Position numbers and translations under genes: made by a program
Shown here: in pieces, positions 1 through 8,752 of the stretch
How the letters are laid out: every line of letters begins with the position of its first letter
How positions within the stretch are numbered: position 1 is the stretch's first letter
Source: an uncultured Geobacter sp.
Lineage (GTDB): Bacteria; Desulfobacterota; Desulfuromonadia; Geobacterales; CAIOGM01
Direction: 5' to 3'
Assembly: GCA_903902855.1 (NCBI GenBank)
Contig: CAIUWK010000086.1
Coordinates: forward strand, 1-52,564
DNA: 52,564 bases
The notes under the pieces: generated by a model
Databases searched by the model: none
Told to the model about the DNA's origin: nothing
What the model saw: the letters and a program-made list of their open reading frames with translations, nothing else

Positions 1-256
1 CCCCGGCTCCAGGAACCGCTGGCCGTAGTCAAAGCCCGGTTTGGCCACCACATCCTTGAGGACGTTCATCCTCACAGGATCCTGGATGTGGGGGAGTCCG
101 GCGGCCCCCAGGGCCCAGGCGATTCCCAGGGAAATCTGGTCCAGGGGGCTTTTCAGGAAGAGCCCCGGCTCCAGGAACCGCTGGCCGTAGTCAAAGCCCG
201 GTTTGGCCACCACATCCTTGAGGACGTTCATCCTCACATGATCCTGGATTTGGGGG
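1..256. repeat. 162-bp-period in-frame direct duplication inside actP
   Basis: Bases 1-76 are identical to 163-238, and similarity continues to about base 93 with two mismatches. The period is 162 bp, exactly 54 codons, so the actP frame stays open. The junction falls between PQIQD and PHIQD, a short similarity that could have allowed slippage or recombination. The window starts inside the second copy, so the full extent cannot be seen. Confidence 0.9.
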
Positions 257-1098
257 TTATTGACGATATCCGTGAAGAAGGCGACCGGGTTCATGTTGGC
301 CTTGAGCATGACCAGGAGGGCAAGAACAATGGTGCCGCTCATGAGGAGTCCCGCCTTGATGATCTGCACCCAGGTGGTGGCCTTCATGCCGCCGAAGGCC
401 ACGTACCCAACCATGAGGACCCCCACGCCGATGACCGATACCCGGTAGGGGATGTCCAGGAGCACCTGCATCAGCTTACCGGCCCCTACCATCTGGGCGA
501 TGAGGTAGAAGAGGGAGACGGTGACCGTGGAGAGGGCCGCCACGGCCCGCACCGTTTTGGGGGAGGTCCGGAAGGAGAGGATGTCCCCCAGGGTGTACTT
601 GCCGGCGTTGCGGCAGGGTTCGGCGATGACCAGGAGGATGACGATGAAGGAGAATGCCGGTCCCACGGCATACATGAAGCCGTCGATACCATAGAGGGAG
701 ATCAGGCCGGACATCCCCAGAAACGAGGCGGCGGACATGTAATCCCCGGCGATGGCCCAGCCGTTCTGGAGCCCGGTTATCCCGCCGCCGGCCGCGTAGA
801 AATCGGCTGCCGTGGTGGTCTGCTTGGCGGCCCAGACCACCACGCAGAGGGTGACGCCGATGATGGCCAGAAACATGCTGATGGTGATGACCCGGTTGGG
901 TTTCACCTTGGTCTGCAAGGGGGGGGGGAGAGCAGCCGTGACCCCCTTGACCGGGGCTATTGCCGGGGCCACCTGGGCCGGGGACGTTCCTCCCACGGTG
1001 GGAGCCGATTGGGGTGAACTCTTGTCCGGTTCGGCGGCCGGGGTCAGGGTGGCCAAGGCCAGGACAAGCAACAGTGCGGAGATGATCTTGCTAAACAT
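1..1098 (-). CDS. actP: Acetate permease ActP, sodium:solute symporter (3' end beyond window)
   Basis: Only the first 366 codons are in the window. The protein starts with a signal-like hydrophobic segment (MFSKIISALLLVLALA). A proline-rich linker follows, then sodium:solute symporter signatures: DFYAAGGGITGLQNGWAIAG, DYMSAASFLG, LIAQMVGAGKL, FGGMKATTWVQIIKAG and SLGIAWALGAAGLPHI. These match ActP-type monocarboxylate permeases, which import acetate with sodium at the inner membrane. The ATG at 1098 is preceded by AGGAGG and lies 10 bp after the DUF485 gene, the usual yjcH-actP order. In the family GLPHI is followed by LMRFFTV. Here it runs into a second copy of the preceding 54 codons, so the gene is either duplicated in frame or misassembled at this end. 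A run of ten G (919-928 on the plus strand) lies in the linker. Confidence 0.9.
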   Translation of the reverse strand, partial: MFSKIISALLLVLALATLTPAAEPDKSSPQSAPTVGGTSPAQVAPAIAPVKGVTAALPPPLQTKVKPNRVITISMFLAIIGVTLCVVVWAAKQTTTAADFYAAGGGITGLQNGWAIAGDYMSAASFLGMSGLISLYGIDGFMYAVGPAFSFIVILLVIAEPCRNAGKYTLGDILSFRTSPKTVRAVAALSTVTVSLFYLIAQMVGAGKLMQVLLDIPYRVSVIGVGVLMVGYVAFGGMKATTWVQIIKAGLLMSGTIVLALLVMLKANMNPVAFFTDIVNNPQIQDHVRMNVLKDVVAKPGFDYGQRFLEPGLFLKSPLDQISLGIAWALGAAGLPHIQDPVRMNVLKDVVAKPGFDYGQRFLEPG

Positions 1099-1108
1099 GG
1101 TCTTCCTC

Positions 1109-1417
1109 CTAACCTACTTCATGGACAAGTTCGTCGGTGAGACGGTCGAATTCGGTGTTGGCCATTTTCGTGGAGATGATCGCCACGCAGAAGGTCATGA
1201 CATACTGGGAGAGGATGAAGAGGTAGCCGAAGTTGATGACGCCGATGACCTTGATCTTGAACAGGTCGGGGTAGTAGCCGGAGAGAATGGGGAGGAGGAA
1301 GTAGTACACCGATGAGCCGAACCAGAGGCTGAAGAGAAATCGCCGCTTCTTCTGTTTCAATTCCAGATATTTCGGATTGCGGGCTATCTGTGCCCAGTTG
1401 TAGCTCTTCGTCGCCAT
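1109..1417 (-). CDS. DUF485 membrane protein (YjcH type), partner of ActP
   Basis: This 102-residue protein has a basic N-terminus followed by two hydrophobic segments (about residues 30-48 and 58-80). The spacing and the RFLFSLWFGSSVYYFLLPIL stretch are typical of DUF485 proteins, which are encoded directly upstream of actP in many bacteria. A strong AGGAGG stands before the ATG at 1417. The two genes are separated by 10 bp and are very probably one transcript. The family is thought to be an accessory subunit of the permease; its biochemical role is not established. Confidence 0.88.
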   Translation of the reverse strand: MATKSYNWAQIARNPKYLELKQKKRRFLFSLWFGSSVYYFLLPILSGYYPDLFKIKVIGVINFGYLFILSQYVMTFCVAIISTKMANTEFDRLTDELVHEVG

Positions 1418-1774
1418 GGTGCCTCCTCCTTGTGCGGTTGATCAGCCTGCTGATAAGTAAAACGGTGTCTGTATTTGCCTGGAATTGTTACTGTCGTGCC
1501 CATGGGGTATAGAAGTTGCCGGGTTTTTTGAAGAGGGTTATCGTCATGCCGGATCTTTCTCCCTTCACTGCCGCAGGGTGTCACTGGAAAGCGAATCTGT
1601 GACAACATGCCGTATTTACGTCGTAAAGATGAGGAACGGCTCCTGCTGTCGACGGAAAACAATGACGGCGATTAAAAGTCAACGGGAGTTTATATGGCGC
1701 TTACGTCCATGTCAACTATTTTTAGAACATATTTTTACAAATATTGTTTCCAGGAGTAAGAGAGGAGAAATCCG
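1418..1774. other. Divergent intergenic region between the actP operon and the merR-like gene
   Basis: This 357-bp stretch has no convincing gene; the short open frames here lack family signatures. It must hold the leftward promoter for the DUF485-actP pair and the rightward promoter for the MerR-type regulator. An AT-rich imperfect inverted repeat at about 1728-1746 (ACATATTTTT...AAATATTGT) is a candidate operator, possibly for the MerR protein. No good -24/-12 or -35/-10 pair could be fixed. Confidence 0.5.
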
Positions 1775-2248
1775 TTGCCGAAGCGATTGACAAACGTAGA
1801 GGGGAGGCATAATGTGGCGGTACTGAATTTACGTAAAGGGAAGCTTATGGACGATGAGAAGACCAGCGAAGAGGTGATTTCCATCGGCGAGTTGTCCAAG
1901 TCGTTGGGGTTGACCACGAGGACCCTGCGCTACTGGGAAGAGGTGGGGATCATCCAGTCGGTGCAGCGTGCCGACGGAGCTACCCGTGGATATACCCCCT
2001 ACTTTATGCGGCGGATCAAATTTATCATCAAGCTGAAAGATCTGGGGCTGACCATAAAGGATATGCAGGATCTCTATGCCGCCTATGGGGAGGTCAAGCA
2101 GACTGAAAAAATGATCCCGCGTCTCATAGAGATTCTTGATGGGAATATCTACCGGGTGGACGAGAAGATGGCCAAGCTGGCTTCCCTGAGAAATGAGATC
2201 GTCGACTATCGCCAGAGGATACTGAGCAAGGGGGGAGAGCCGGAGTGA
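1775..2248 (+). CDS. MerR-family transcriptional regulator
   Basis: The N-terminal half contains a MerR helix-turn-helix (ISIGELSKSLGLTTRTLRYWEEVGII), a wing with RGYTPYFMRRIKFI, and a dimerisation helix at the C-terminus. No cysteine-rich metal-binding loop follows, so it is not a classical metal sensor; effector and targets are unknown. The start is uncertain. A TTG at 1775 follows AGAGGAG and gives 157 residues, a GTG at 1814 follows GGGGAGG, and an ATG at 1847 gives a 133-residue protein starting just before the acidic leader. All three keep the DNA-binding domain. It faces away from the actP operon and stands 78 bp before fdhD. Confidence 0.85.
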   Translation: MPKRLTNVEGRHNVAVLNLRKGKLMDDEKTSEEVISIGELSKSLGLTTRTLRYWEEVGIIQSVQRADGATRGYTPYFMRRIKFIIKLKDLGLTIKDMQDLYAAYGEVKQTEKMIPRLIEILDGNIYRVDEKMAKLASLRNEIVDYRQRILSKGGEPE

Positions 2249-2326
2249 CCGGCAGATGGTTGTACTCCGCTCCTTTCCGCAACAGGAGTCCCAAACCAAG
2301 CCCCAGCCGGAGCCTACCCTGCGACC

Positions 2327-3103
2327 ATGATGAAGATCATCCACGCCTATCATGACGGTAAACTTTCCAGGGAAGAAGTCGCGGTGGTCAGCGAGTTCCC
2401 GCTGAAACTCATCGTCAACGGCCGGGAGCTGGCCACCCTCATCGCCTCCCCCCATGACCTCCGGTTCCTGGTGGCCGGCTTCCTCCGGGTGAACGGCTTT
2501 GTCCGGAGTGTCACCGACTTTCAGATGCTCAGCGTCTGCTCGGACATGAGCACCGCCAACGTCCGGGTGAAGGGGGAGATTCCGGAGAAGCTGAAACCGG
2601 TCCTCACCAGCGGCTGCGGCACGGGGATCACCTTTACCCTCCCGGGGAGCGACATGCCCGACAGGAGTTTTTTCCCGGAAAACCGGAAGGTTTTGCCGGC
2701 GGATCTTTTTTCCCTCATGGAGGAGCTGGCCCGGCGGGCGGAGCAGTACCGGAGCCACGGGGGGATTCATTCGGCGGCGGTGGGGGAGGGGGGGAAGATT
2801 CTCTTCTACGCCGAGGATCTGGGGCGGCATAACACGGTGGACCGGCTGGCCGGGGAGGCTCTTCTCAGGGAGGTGGATCTGGCGGGGAAGAGTCTGGTGA
2901 CGTCGGGGCGGATCTCCAGCGAGATGGTGGCCAAGGCCGCCAACCTGGGGATTGCGGTCCTTGCCTCCCGGACCTCCCCTACGGACATGGCGGTGCGGTT
3001 GGCCGAAGAGCAAGGGATCATGATGGTGGGGTATCTCCGAGGGGGGAAATTTTTCGTGTACAGCCATCCGGAGCTTCTTGATTGCGCTGTTGTCGATTCC
3101 TAA
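2327..3103 (+). CDS. fdhD: Formate dehydrogenase accessory sulfurtransferase FdhD
   Basis: FdhD passes sulfur from a cysteine desulfurase to the molybdenum or tungsten cofactor of formate dehydrogenase in the cytoplasm. Family features are visible: an N-terminal EFPLKLIVNGRELATLIASP strand pair, TSGCGTG with a single loop cysteine at residue 97, EDLGRHNTVDRLAGEA, and SGRISSEMVAKAANLGIAVLASRTSPT. E. coli FdhD has two loop cysteines, whereas one is common in other lineages. The length of 258 residues is normal. The first ATG at 2327 has no strong ribosome-binding site and a second ATG follows directly. No formate dehydrogenase gene is in the window. Confidence 0.93.
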   Translation: MMKIIHAYHDGKLSREEVAVVSEFPLKLIVNGRELATLIASPHDLRFLVAGFLRVNGFVRSVTDFQMLSVCSDMSTANVRVKGEIPEKLKPVLTSGCGTGITFTLPGSDMPDRSFFPENRKVLPADLFSLMEELARRAEQYRSHGGIHSAAVGEGGKILFYAEDLGRHNTVDRLAGEALLREVDLAGKSLVTSGRISSEMVAKAANLGIAVLASRTSPTDMAVRLAEEQGIMMVGYLRGGKFFVYSHPELLDCAVVDS

Positions 3104-3174
3104 CTTCTTTGTGCCGATGTATTGTTAGCCCCCTGCAGCAGGACGGATCAATCTTTACAACCAAGGAGAGTGCT

Positions 3175-4350
3175 ATGAAAGAAGTCTTTGTGGTCGAATC
3201 GTTGCGTACCCCGTTGGGCTCCTTTGGGGGAGTGTTTGCCGATGTGGCGGCGTCACGTCTGGCGGCAACCGTCATCAAGGGGCTCCTGGAGAAGAGCGGC
3301 CTGCCGGCGGAGGGGGTGGATGAGGTGATCATCGGTCAGGTCCTCTCCGGAGGGAGCGGCCAGGCTCCGGCCCGTCAGGCCATGCGTGGGGCCGGGCTCC
3401 CCGATTCCATTCCGGCCCTGACCATCAACAAGGTCTGCGGCAGCGGCTTGAAAGCCCTCATGCTGGGGGCCGGTTCTATCCTGTTGGGGGAGAGCCGGGT
3501 GGTCATTGCGGGGGGTATGGAGAATATGTCTCTGGCCCCCTATGCGTTGAGCAAAGGGCGGTACGGGTATCGCATGGGGAACGGAGAGCTGCTGGATCTG
3601 CTGGTTCATGACGGCCTCCAGGACCCCTACAGCGGCAAGCATATGGGGGTCATCGCCGAGGCGACCACCGAAAAGCACGGCCTCACCCGTCAGGAGCAGG
3701 ACGACTTTGCCCTGAGCTCCTACCGTAAGGCCCAGGCCGCGGTGAAGGGGGGGATTTTTCATGATGAGATCGTCCCGGTGGTGATCCGGGGGCGTAAGGG
3801 GGAGGTGATCGTCAGTGACGATGAAGAGCCGTTCAAGGTGGATCCGGAGAAACTTACCGGACTGCGCCCCGCCTTCAACAAAGAGGGGACCATCACCGCC
3901 GGTAACGCCTCCACCATCAATGACGGCGCCGCTCTCACCCTGCTGGCCAGCGGGGAGGCGGTAACGAAATACGGTCTCAAGCCCAAGGCCCGTCTGGTCG
4001 CCTATGCCACCAATGCTCTTCATCCCGACCTGTTCGCCGAGGCTCCGGTGGGAGCCATTGAAAAGGCTCTGGCCAAGGCCGGACTCCAGGTGGGGGAGAT
4101 CGACCTGTTCGAGATCAACGAGGCCTTTGCCGCCGTCACCCTGCTGGCGATCAAGCAGCTGGGGCTGAACCCGGAAAAGGTGAACGTCAACGGCGGCGCC
4201 TGCGCCATCGGCCATCCCCTGGGGGCCAGCGGCGGACGTCTGGTGGCCACCCTGGTGCGTGAACTGCAGAAGAGGGAGGCCCGTTACGGTCTCGCCACTC
4301 TCTGCATCGGCGGCGGCGAGGCGGTGGCGGCAATCTTCGAGCGGGTGTAA
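3175..4350 (+). CDS. Acetyl-CoA C-acetyltransferase (thiolase)
   Basis: This 391-residue thiolase cleaves or forms acetoacetyl-CoA and related 3-ketoacyl-CoAs. The nucleophilic cysteine is C88 in NKVCGSGLKA. NEAFAAV, the catalytic histidine H347 in CAIGHPLGASGGR, and the second catalytic cysteine C377 in LCIGGGEA are all present. The ATG at 3175 is preceded by AAGGAGA; the open frame extends further upstream, but without thiolase similarity. It heads the rightward cluster with EMO-like, sucCD and ETF genes, which suggests a role in fatty-acid or aromatic-acid degradation or in ketone-body-type chemistry. Substrate chain length cannot be told from the sequence. Confidence 0.93.
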   Translation: MKEVFVVESLRTPLGSFGGVFADVAASRLAATVIKGLLEKSGLPAEGVDEVIIGQVLSGGSGQAPARQAMRGAGLPDSIPALTINKVCGSGLKALMLGAGSILLGESRVVIAGGMENMSLAPYALSKGRYGYRMGNGELLDLLVHDGLQDPYSGKHMGVIAEATTEKHGLTRQEQDDFALSSYRKAQAAVKGGIFHDEIVPVVIRGRKGEVIVSDDEEPFKVDPEKLTGLRPAFNKEGTITAGNASTINDGAALTLLASGEAVTKYGLKPKARLVAYATNALHPDLFAEAPVGAIEKALAKAGLQVGEIDLFEINEAFAAVTLLAIKQLGLNPEKVNVNGGACAIGHPLGASGGRLVATLVRELQKREARYGLATLCIGGGEAVAAIFERV

Positions 4351-4442
4351 CTACTCAGGTATTGCTATCAACCTGAGTCGCTACCTGCGGGTCTGAAGAT
4401 AACGGGACTCTGAACCTACTACCGTACAGTGGAGAGTGAGCC

Positions 4443-6431
4443 ATGGAAGCTACCCGTGAACTTTACTGGAACATCGGCCATGGGGCGTCGATCCTGATCC
4501 CCATGTACCTGTTTACCTTTGTCGCTCTGGGGTTGCTGATACGAAGCGGGTTGCAGCGGCTGAGTATCTACCGTCAGGGGAAACCGCTGAACCGGACAGA
4601 CCGGCGTGACGAGCGTATCCTCGGACTTATCAAGAACGTCCTGCTCCAGAGCCGGGTGCTCCTGGTGAAGGGGCCGGGCATTGCCCACGCTCTCTTCTTC
4701 TGGGGCTTTGCACTCCTCTTCCTGGGGACTATCCTGGTGGCGGCCCAGGCGGATTTCACCGAGTTCCTCTTCGGTTTCCGGTTTCTCTACGGTAATCTCT
4801 ACCGGATCTTTTCCGTGACCCTGGACCTGGCAGGTCTGGTGGCCATTGTCATGTTGCTGGGGCTCTATGTCCGCCGCTACCTGGTCCGCCCCGAGGGGCT
4901 GGAGAGCAGCCGGGACGATGCCGTCATGCACGGGATCCTCTTTGCCATCCTCATCACCGGTTATGTCATCGAAGGGGCCCGGATGGCGGTGACCGAGCTC
5001 CCCGACAACATGGCGCTGGCCGTCTGGTCGCCGGTGGGGCTGGTCATGGCCAAGCTGCTGGCCGGCATGGGGGAAAGCACCTTGCGTCACCTGCACCAGG
5101 GGCTCTGGTGGCTTCATTTCTTCCTGGTCATCGGTTTCATCTGCGCCATCCCCTTTACCAAATTCCGGCATATCTTCACCACCAGCGCCAACTACTTTTT
5201 TGCCGACCTGGGCCCCAAGGGGGCGCTGGTCACCATGGATATGGAAGGGGATGCGGAAAGCTTCGGCGCGGCCACCATCAAGGATCTTACCTGGAAAGAT
5301 ATCTTCGATACCGACGCCTGCACCAAGTGCAAGCGGTGTCAGGATCGCTGTCCGGCCCACAACACGGAGAAACCGCTCTCCCCCATGAAGGTGATCAACC
5401 AGTTGGGAGAGGTGGCGTGCGGCACTCCCGAGGCCAATCTTATCGAGACCGTAGGGAAGGATGCCATCTGGTCCTGCACCACCTGCCGGGCCTGCCAGGA
5501 GATCTGCCCGGCTTCCATCGAGCATGTGGGAAAAATCGTGGAGATGCGCCGTAACCTGGTGCTCATGGAGGGTGAATTCCCCGGCGATGAGGTGATGACG
5601 GCCATGGAGAACGCCGAGGTGAACGGCAACCCTCTGGGAATGGCCTTTGCCTCACGGGGTGACTGGGCAGAAGGACTCCCGGTGGTCCGTCTGGCCGACG
5701 ATGCCGACGTGGATATCCTCTACTTCGTGGGGTGCTATGCCTCCTTTGACAAGCGGAACATCAAGGTTGCCACCAGTTTCGTCCGGCTCTGTCAGGCGGC
5801 GGGGGTTCGGGTGGGGATACTGGGGAAGGAAGAGAAGTGCTGCGGCGAGCCCATACGGAAGCTGGGGAACGAATACCTGTACCAGTCGTTGGCCACGGAA
5901 AATATCGAGACCATCAAGGGGTACGGCGTGAAGAAGGTCGTCACCGCCTGTCCCCACTGCTTCAATACTCTGGCCAAGGATTACCGGGATCTGGGCTTTG
6001 ACCTGGAGGTGGAGCATTATACCGTCTTTCTCAACCGGTTGCAGCAGGAGGGGAAACTCAAACTCAAGGCGGACAGCTTTGATTGCACCTACCACGACTC
6101 CTGCTATCTGGGACGGCACAACGACCTGTATCAGGAGCCCCGGGCACTGGTGGCGGCCGGCGGCGGGACCATTCGCGAGATGGAGAAGAGCCGGGCGGAG
6201 AGCTTCTGCTGCGGCGCCGGCGGCGGACGGATCATTGCCGAAGAGAAACTGGGGAGCCGGATTAGCGGGAGCCGGGCCAGGATGGCGGCTGCCACCGGTT
6301 CCGGGATACTGGTGTCCAACTGCCCTTTTTGTCTCACCATGTTCGAGGACGGGATCAAGGGGGCGGATCTGGAAGGGCAACTCATCCCCCGGGACATCGC
6401 CGAGATCCTGGTGGAACGGCTGGCAGGCTGA
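4443..6431 (+). CDS. Membrane Fe-S oxidoreductase, ETF:(methyl)menaquinone oxidoreductase (EMO) type, copy 1
   Basis: The 662-residue protein has an N-terminal membrane domain of five or six helices like the haem b-binding gamma subunit of nitrate reductase. Two 4Fe-4S motifs follow (CTKCKRCQDRCP and CTTCRACQEICP), then two cysteine-rich CCG-type domains like heterodisulfide reductase subunit D (CCGEPIRKLGNEY with CPHCF, and DSCYLGRHND with CCGAGGGR and CPFC). Proteins of this build in Geobacter and syntrophs oxidise reduced ETF and reduce membrane quinone. The neighbouring etfBA genes support that role. ATG 4443 follows GGAGAG. A paralogue lies at 10965-12959. Confidence 0.88.
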   Translation: MEATRELYWNIGHGASILIPMYLFTFVALGLLIRSGLQRLSIYRQGKPLNRTDRRDERILGLIKNVLLQSRVLLVKGPGIAHALFFWGFALLFLGTILVAAQADFTEFLFGFRFLYGNLYRIFSVTLDLAGLVAIVMLLGLYVRRYLVRPEGLESSRDDAVMHGILFAILITGYVIEGARMAVTELPDNMALAVWSPVGLVMAKLLAGMGESTLRHLHQGLWWLHFFLVIGFICAIPFTKFRHIFTTSANYFFADLGPKGALVTMDMEGDAESFGAATIKDLTWKDIFDTDACTKCKRCQDRCPAHNTEKPLSPMKVINQLGEVACGTPEANLIETVGKDAIWSCTTCRACQEICPASIEHVGKIVEMRRNLVLMEGEFPGDEVMTAMENAEVNGNPLGMAFASRGDWAEGLPVVRLADDADVDILYFVGCYASFDKRNIKVATSFVRLCQAAGVRVGILGKEEKCCGEPIRKLGNEYLYQSLATENIETIKGYGVKKVVTACPHCFNTLAKDYRDLGFDLEVEHYTVFLNRLQQEGKLKLKADSFDCTYHDSCYLGRHNDLYQEPRALVAAGGGTIREMEKSRAESFCCGAGGGRIIAEEKLGSRISGSRARMAAATGSGILVSNCPFCLTMFEDGIKGADLEGQLIPRDIAEILVERLAG

Positions 6432-6465
6432 AACAGTACAGGTTTGTCAGGTTAACGCGACGTTG

Positions 6466-6584
6466 TCACATTCTGCCTCTATTCCTCACTCTCCCTCATT
6501 TCGGCCTTCCCCCGCTGGGGGAAGGAGTACTCCCTCCCCCAGCGGGGAGGGTTGGGGAGGGGGAGATCCCGAGGGGTGAGACAA
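6466..6584. repeat. Palindromic intergenic repeat, copy A1 (downstream of EMO copy 1)
   Basis: A GC-rich stretch begins with ATTCTGCCTCTATT and ends with GAGACAAC. It contains nested complementary runs (CCTTCCCCC/GGGGGAAGG and CTCCCTCCCC/GGGGAGGG) that would fold into a long hairpin. A shorter copy with the same ends lies at 12979-13072. Each copy starts 20-35 bp after the stop codon of an EMO-type gene. It may act as a REP-like mRNA 3' element or terminator. Confidence 0.75.
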
Positions 6585-6683
6585 CCACCGTCGTTTTTTC
6601 TTGGCAATAAAAAAGCATTGTGGTACTGCAATGCATAAAATCAGGGTCAGGATGTTGGCGGATGAATACAACGGAGGAAGCTG

Positions 6684-7850
6684 ATGAATATTCATGAGTA
6701 CCAGGCAAAAGCGATTCTCAGGAAATTCGGTGTGCCGGTTCCGGACGGTCACGTCTGTTACAACGGGGCCAGCGCCCGGGAATGGGCCAAGCGTCTGGGT
6801 GACGGCCCCTGGGTGGTCAAGGCCCAGATCCATGCCGGCGGTCGGGGGAAGGGGGGAGGGGTCAAGCTGGCCCGCAGCGCCGACGAGGTGCGCGATATTG
6901 CCCGGGAGATGCTGGGGATGACCCTGCGGACCCATCAGACCGGCCCCGAAGGGAAGGTGGTTACCCGGGTCCTGGTGGAAAACGGCTGTAACATTGAACG
7001 GGAACTGTACGTCAGCCTGCTGGTGGATCGGGCCACCTCCAAGGTCACGGTCATGGCCTCCACCGAAGGGGGAATGGACATCGAGGAGGTCGCCGCCGCG
7101 ACCCCGGAGAAGATCTTTCGGGAAACCATCGACCCGGTGGCGGGACTCTCCCCCTTTCAATGTCGTAATCTTGCCTTCAGCCTGGGGTTGACCGGTAAAC
7201 TGACGGCCAAGGCAACCACCGTGCTGCAGGGACTCTACAACACGTTCATGGCCTGTGACTGCTCCCTGCTGGAGATCAACCCCCTGGTGGTCACCAAGGA
7301 GGGGGATCTGCGGGCGCTGGATGCCAAGTTCGGTTTTGACGACAACGCCATGTTCCGCCATCTCCAGATCGGCGATATGCGCGATTTCGATGAGGAAGAT
7401 CCCAATGAAGTCGAGGCGTCCCAGCACGACCTCTCCTACGTCTCTCTGGCGGGGAACATCGGCTGCCTGGTGAATGGCGCCGGACTGGCCATGGCCACCA
7501 TGGATATCATCAAATTTTCCGGCGGCGAGCCTGCCAACTTCCTGGATGTGGGGGGGGGGGCCACCATCGAACGGGTCTCCGAGGCGTTCAAGATCATCCT
7601 CTCCGACAAGAACGTCAAGGGTATCCTGGTGAATATCTTCGGCGGCATCATGAAGTGTGACGTCATCGCCGAGGGGGTCATCGATGCGGCCCGGCAGGTC
7701 TCCCTCAAGGTGCCGTTGGTGGTTCGCCTGGAAGGGACCAATGTGGAAAAGGGGAAGGAGATCCTTGCCACCAGTGGTCTGAATATCATCGCCGCCGACG
7801 GCATGGCCGACGCAGCAGAAAAAATCGTCCAGGCCGTGGCAGCCGCCTGA
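6684..7850 (+). CDS. sucC: Succinyl-CoA ligase (ADP/GDP-forming) subunit beta
   Basis: SucC forms the nucleotide-binding half of the enzyme that interconverts succinyl-CoA and succinate with ATP or GTP formation. It starts [20 protein letters not shown], has the ATP-grasp segments [20 protein letters not shown] and [10 protein letters not shown], and ends with [15 protein letters not shown]. The length of 388 residues is standard. GGAGG precedes the ATG at 6684. A run of eleven G (7550-7560) encodes the conserved LDVGGGAT glycines and is a possible slippage site. It is placed between an EMO gene and etfBA, so its physiological substrate might be another CoA ester as well as succinyl-CoA. Confidence 0.95.
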   Translation: MNIHEYQAKAILRKFGVPVPDGHVCYNGASAREWAKRLGDGPWVVKAQIHAGGRGKGGGVKLARSADEVRDIAREMLGMTLRTHQTGPEGKVVTRVLVENGCNIERELYVSLLVDRATSKVTVMASTEGGMDIEEVAAATPEKIFRETIDPVAGLSPFQCRNLAFSLGLTGKLTAKATTVLQGLYNTFMACDCSLLEINPLVVTKEGDLRALDAKFGFDDNAMFRHLQIGDMRDFDEEDPNEVEASQHDLSYVSLAGNIGCLVNGAGLAMATMDIIKFSGGEPANFLDVGGGATIERVSEAFKIILSDKNVKGILVNIFGGIMKCDVIAEGVIDAARQVSLKVPLVVRLEGTNVEKGKEILATSGLNIIAADGMADAAEKIVQAVAAA

Positions 7851-7863
7851 GAGAGGGATACCC

Positions 7864-8736
7864 ATGAGCATTCTTATTGATAAGGACACGAAGGTGATCA
7901 CCCAGGGGCTCGGCGCCACCGGCCTCTTTCATGCCAACGGTGCCCGGGAGTACGGTACCCGGATGGTGGGAGGGGTGACCCCGGGGAAGGGGGGGAGCAT
8001 CATCGACGGTTTTCCCGTCTATGACACGGTGAGGGGAGCGGTGGCAGCCACCGGCGCCACCGCATCGGTGATCTACGTCCCGCCACCCTTTGCCGCCGAC
8101 GCCATCATGGAGGCGGTGGACGCCGGCATCGGGCTGGTCATCTGCATCACCGAGGGGATTCCGGTGCTGGACATGGTGAAGGTGAAGCAGTTCATGCAGG
8201 GGAAAGAGAGCCGTCTGGTGGGGCCCAACTGCCCCGGGGTCATCACCCCCGGCCAATGCAAGATCGGCATCATGCCGGGGTACATCCACCGGCCGGGGAA
8301 GGTGGGGGTTGTCTCCCGCAGCGGCACCCTCACCTACGAGGCGGTCTGGCAGCTCACCGGCTACGGTCTGGGGCAGTCCACCTGCGTGGGGATCGGCGGG
8401 GACCCGGTGAACGGCACCAACCATCTGGACGTGCTCCGGATGTTCGAGGAGGATCCGGATACGGACGCGGTGATCATGATCGGCGAGATCGGCGGCAACT
8501 CGGAGGAGGAGGGGGCCTATTTTGTCCGGGACCATATGACCAAGCCGGTGGCGGCGTATATCGCCGGCATCACCGCTCCTCCGGGGAAGCGGATGGGGCA
8601 TGCCGGCGCGATCATCTCCGGCGGGAAGGGGACCGCGGCGGAGAAGGTGGCCATCCTGAAAGAGTGCGGTATCAGCGTGGCAGCCAGTCCCGCCGAAATG
8701 GCCCAGGCGTTGCTGAAGATCTACAGGCCGAACTGA
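7864..8736 (+). CDS. sucD: Succinyl-CoA ligase subunit alpha
   Basis: SucD carries the CoA-binding Rossmann domain and the phosphorylated histidine. Visible signatures are [20 protein letters not shown] near the N-terminus, [26 protein letters not shown], and [17 protein letters not shown] with the active-site histidine at residue 246. The length of 290 residues is normal. It begins 13 bp after sucC and is surely cotranscribed with it. The family consensus is followed at all the sites named. Confidence 0.96.
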   Translation: MSILIDKDTKVITQGLGATGLFHANGAREYGTRMVGGVTPGKGGSIIDGFPVYDTVRGAVAATGATASVIYVPPPFAADAIMEAVDAGIGLVICITEGIPVLDMVKVKQFMQGKESRLVGPNCPGVITPGQCKIGIMPGYIHRPGKVGVVSRSGTLTYEAVWQLTGYGLGQSTCVGIGGDPVNGTNHLDVLRMFEEDPDTDAVIMIGEIGGNSEEEGAYFVRDHMTKPVAAYIAGITAPPGKRMGHAGAIISGGKGTAAEKVAILKECGISVAASPAEMAQALLKIYRPN

Positions 8737-8752
8737 CGTAAAGGAGATCTTC

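Noticed and set aside
88..1017. Long plus-strand open frame over actP
   Set aside because: Composition is typical of an antisense shadow in GC-rich DNA, and the minus strand encodes a clear sodium:solute symporter.
1490..1520. Sigma-54 promoter for the actP operon
   Set aside because: A GGCACG-like -24 element is present on the minus strand, but no TTGC follows at the required spacing.
1829..3067. Long minus-strand frame over merR and fdhD
   Set aside because: It has no family motif, and the plus strand has two recognisable genes with correct starts.
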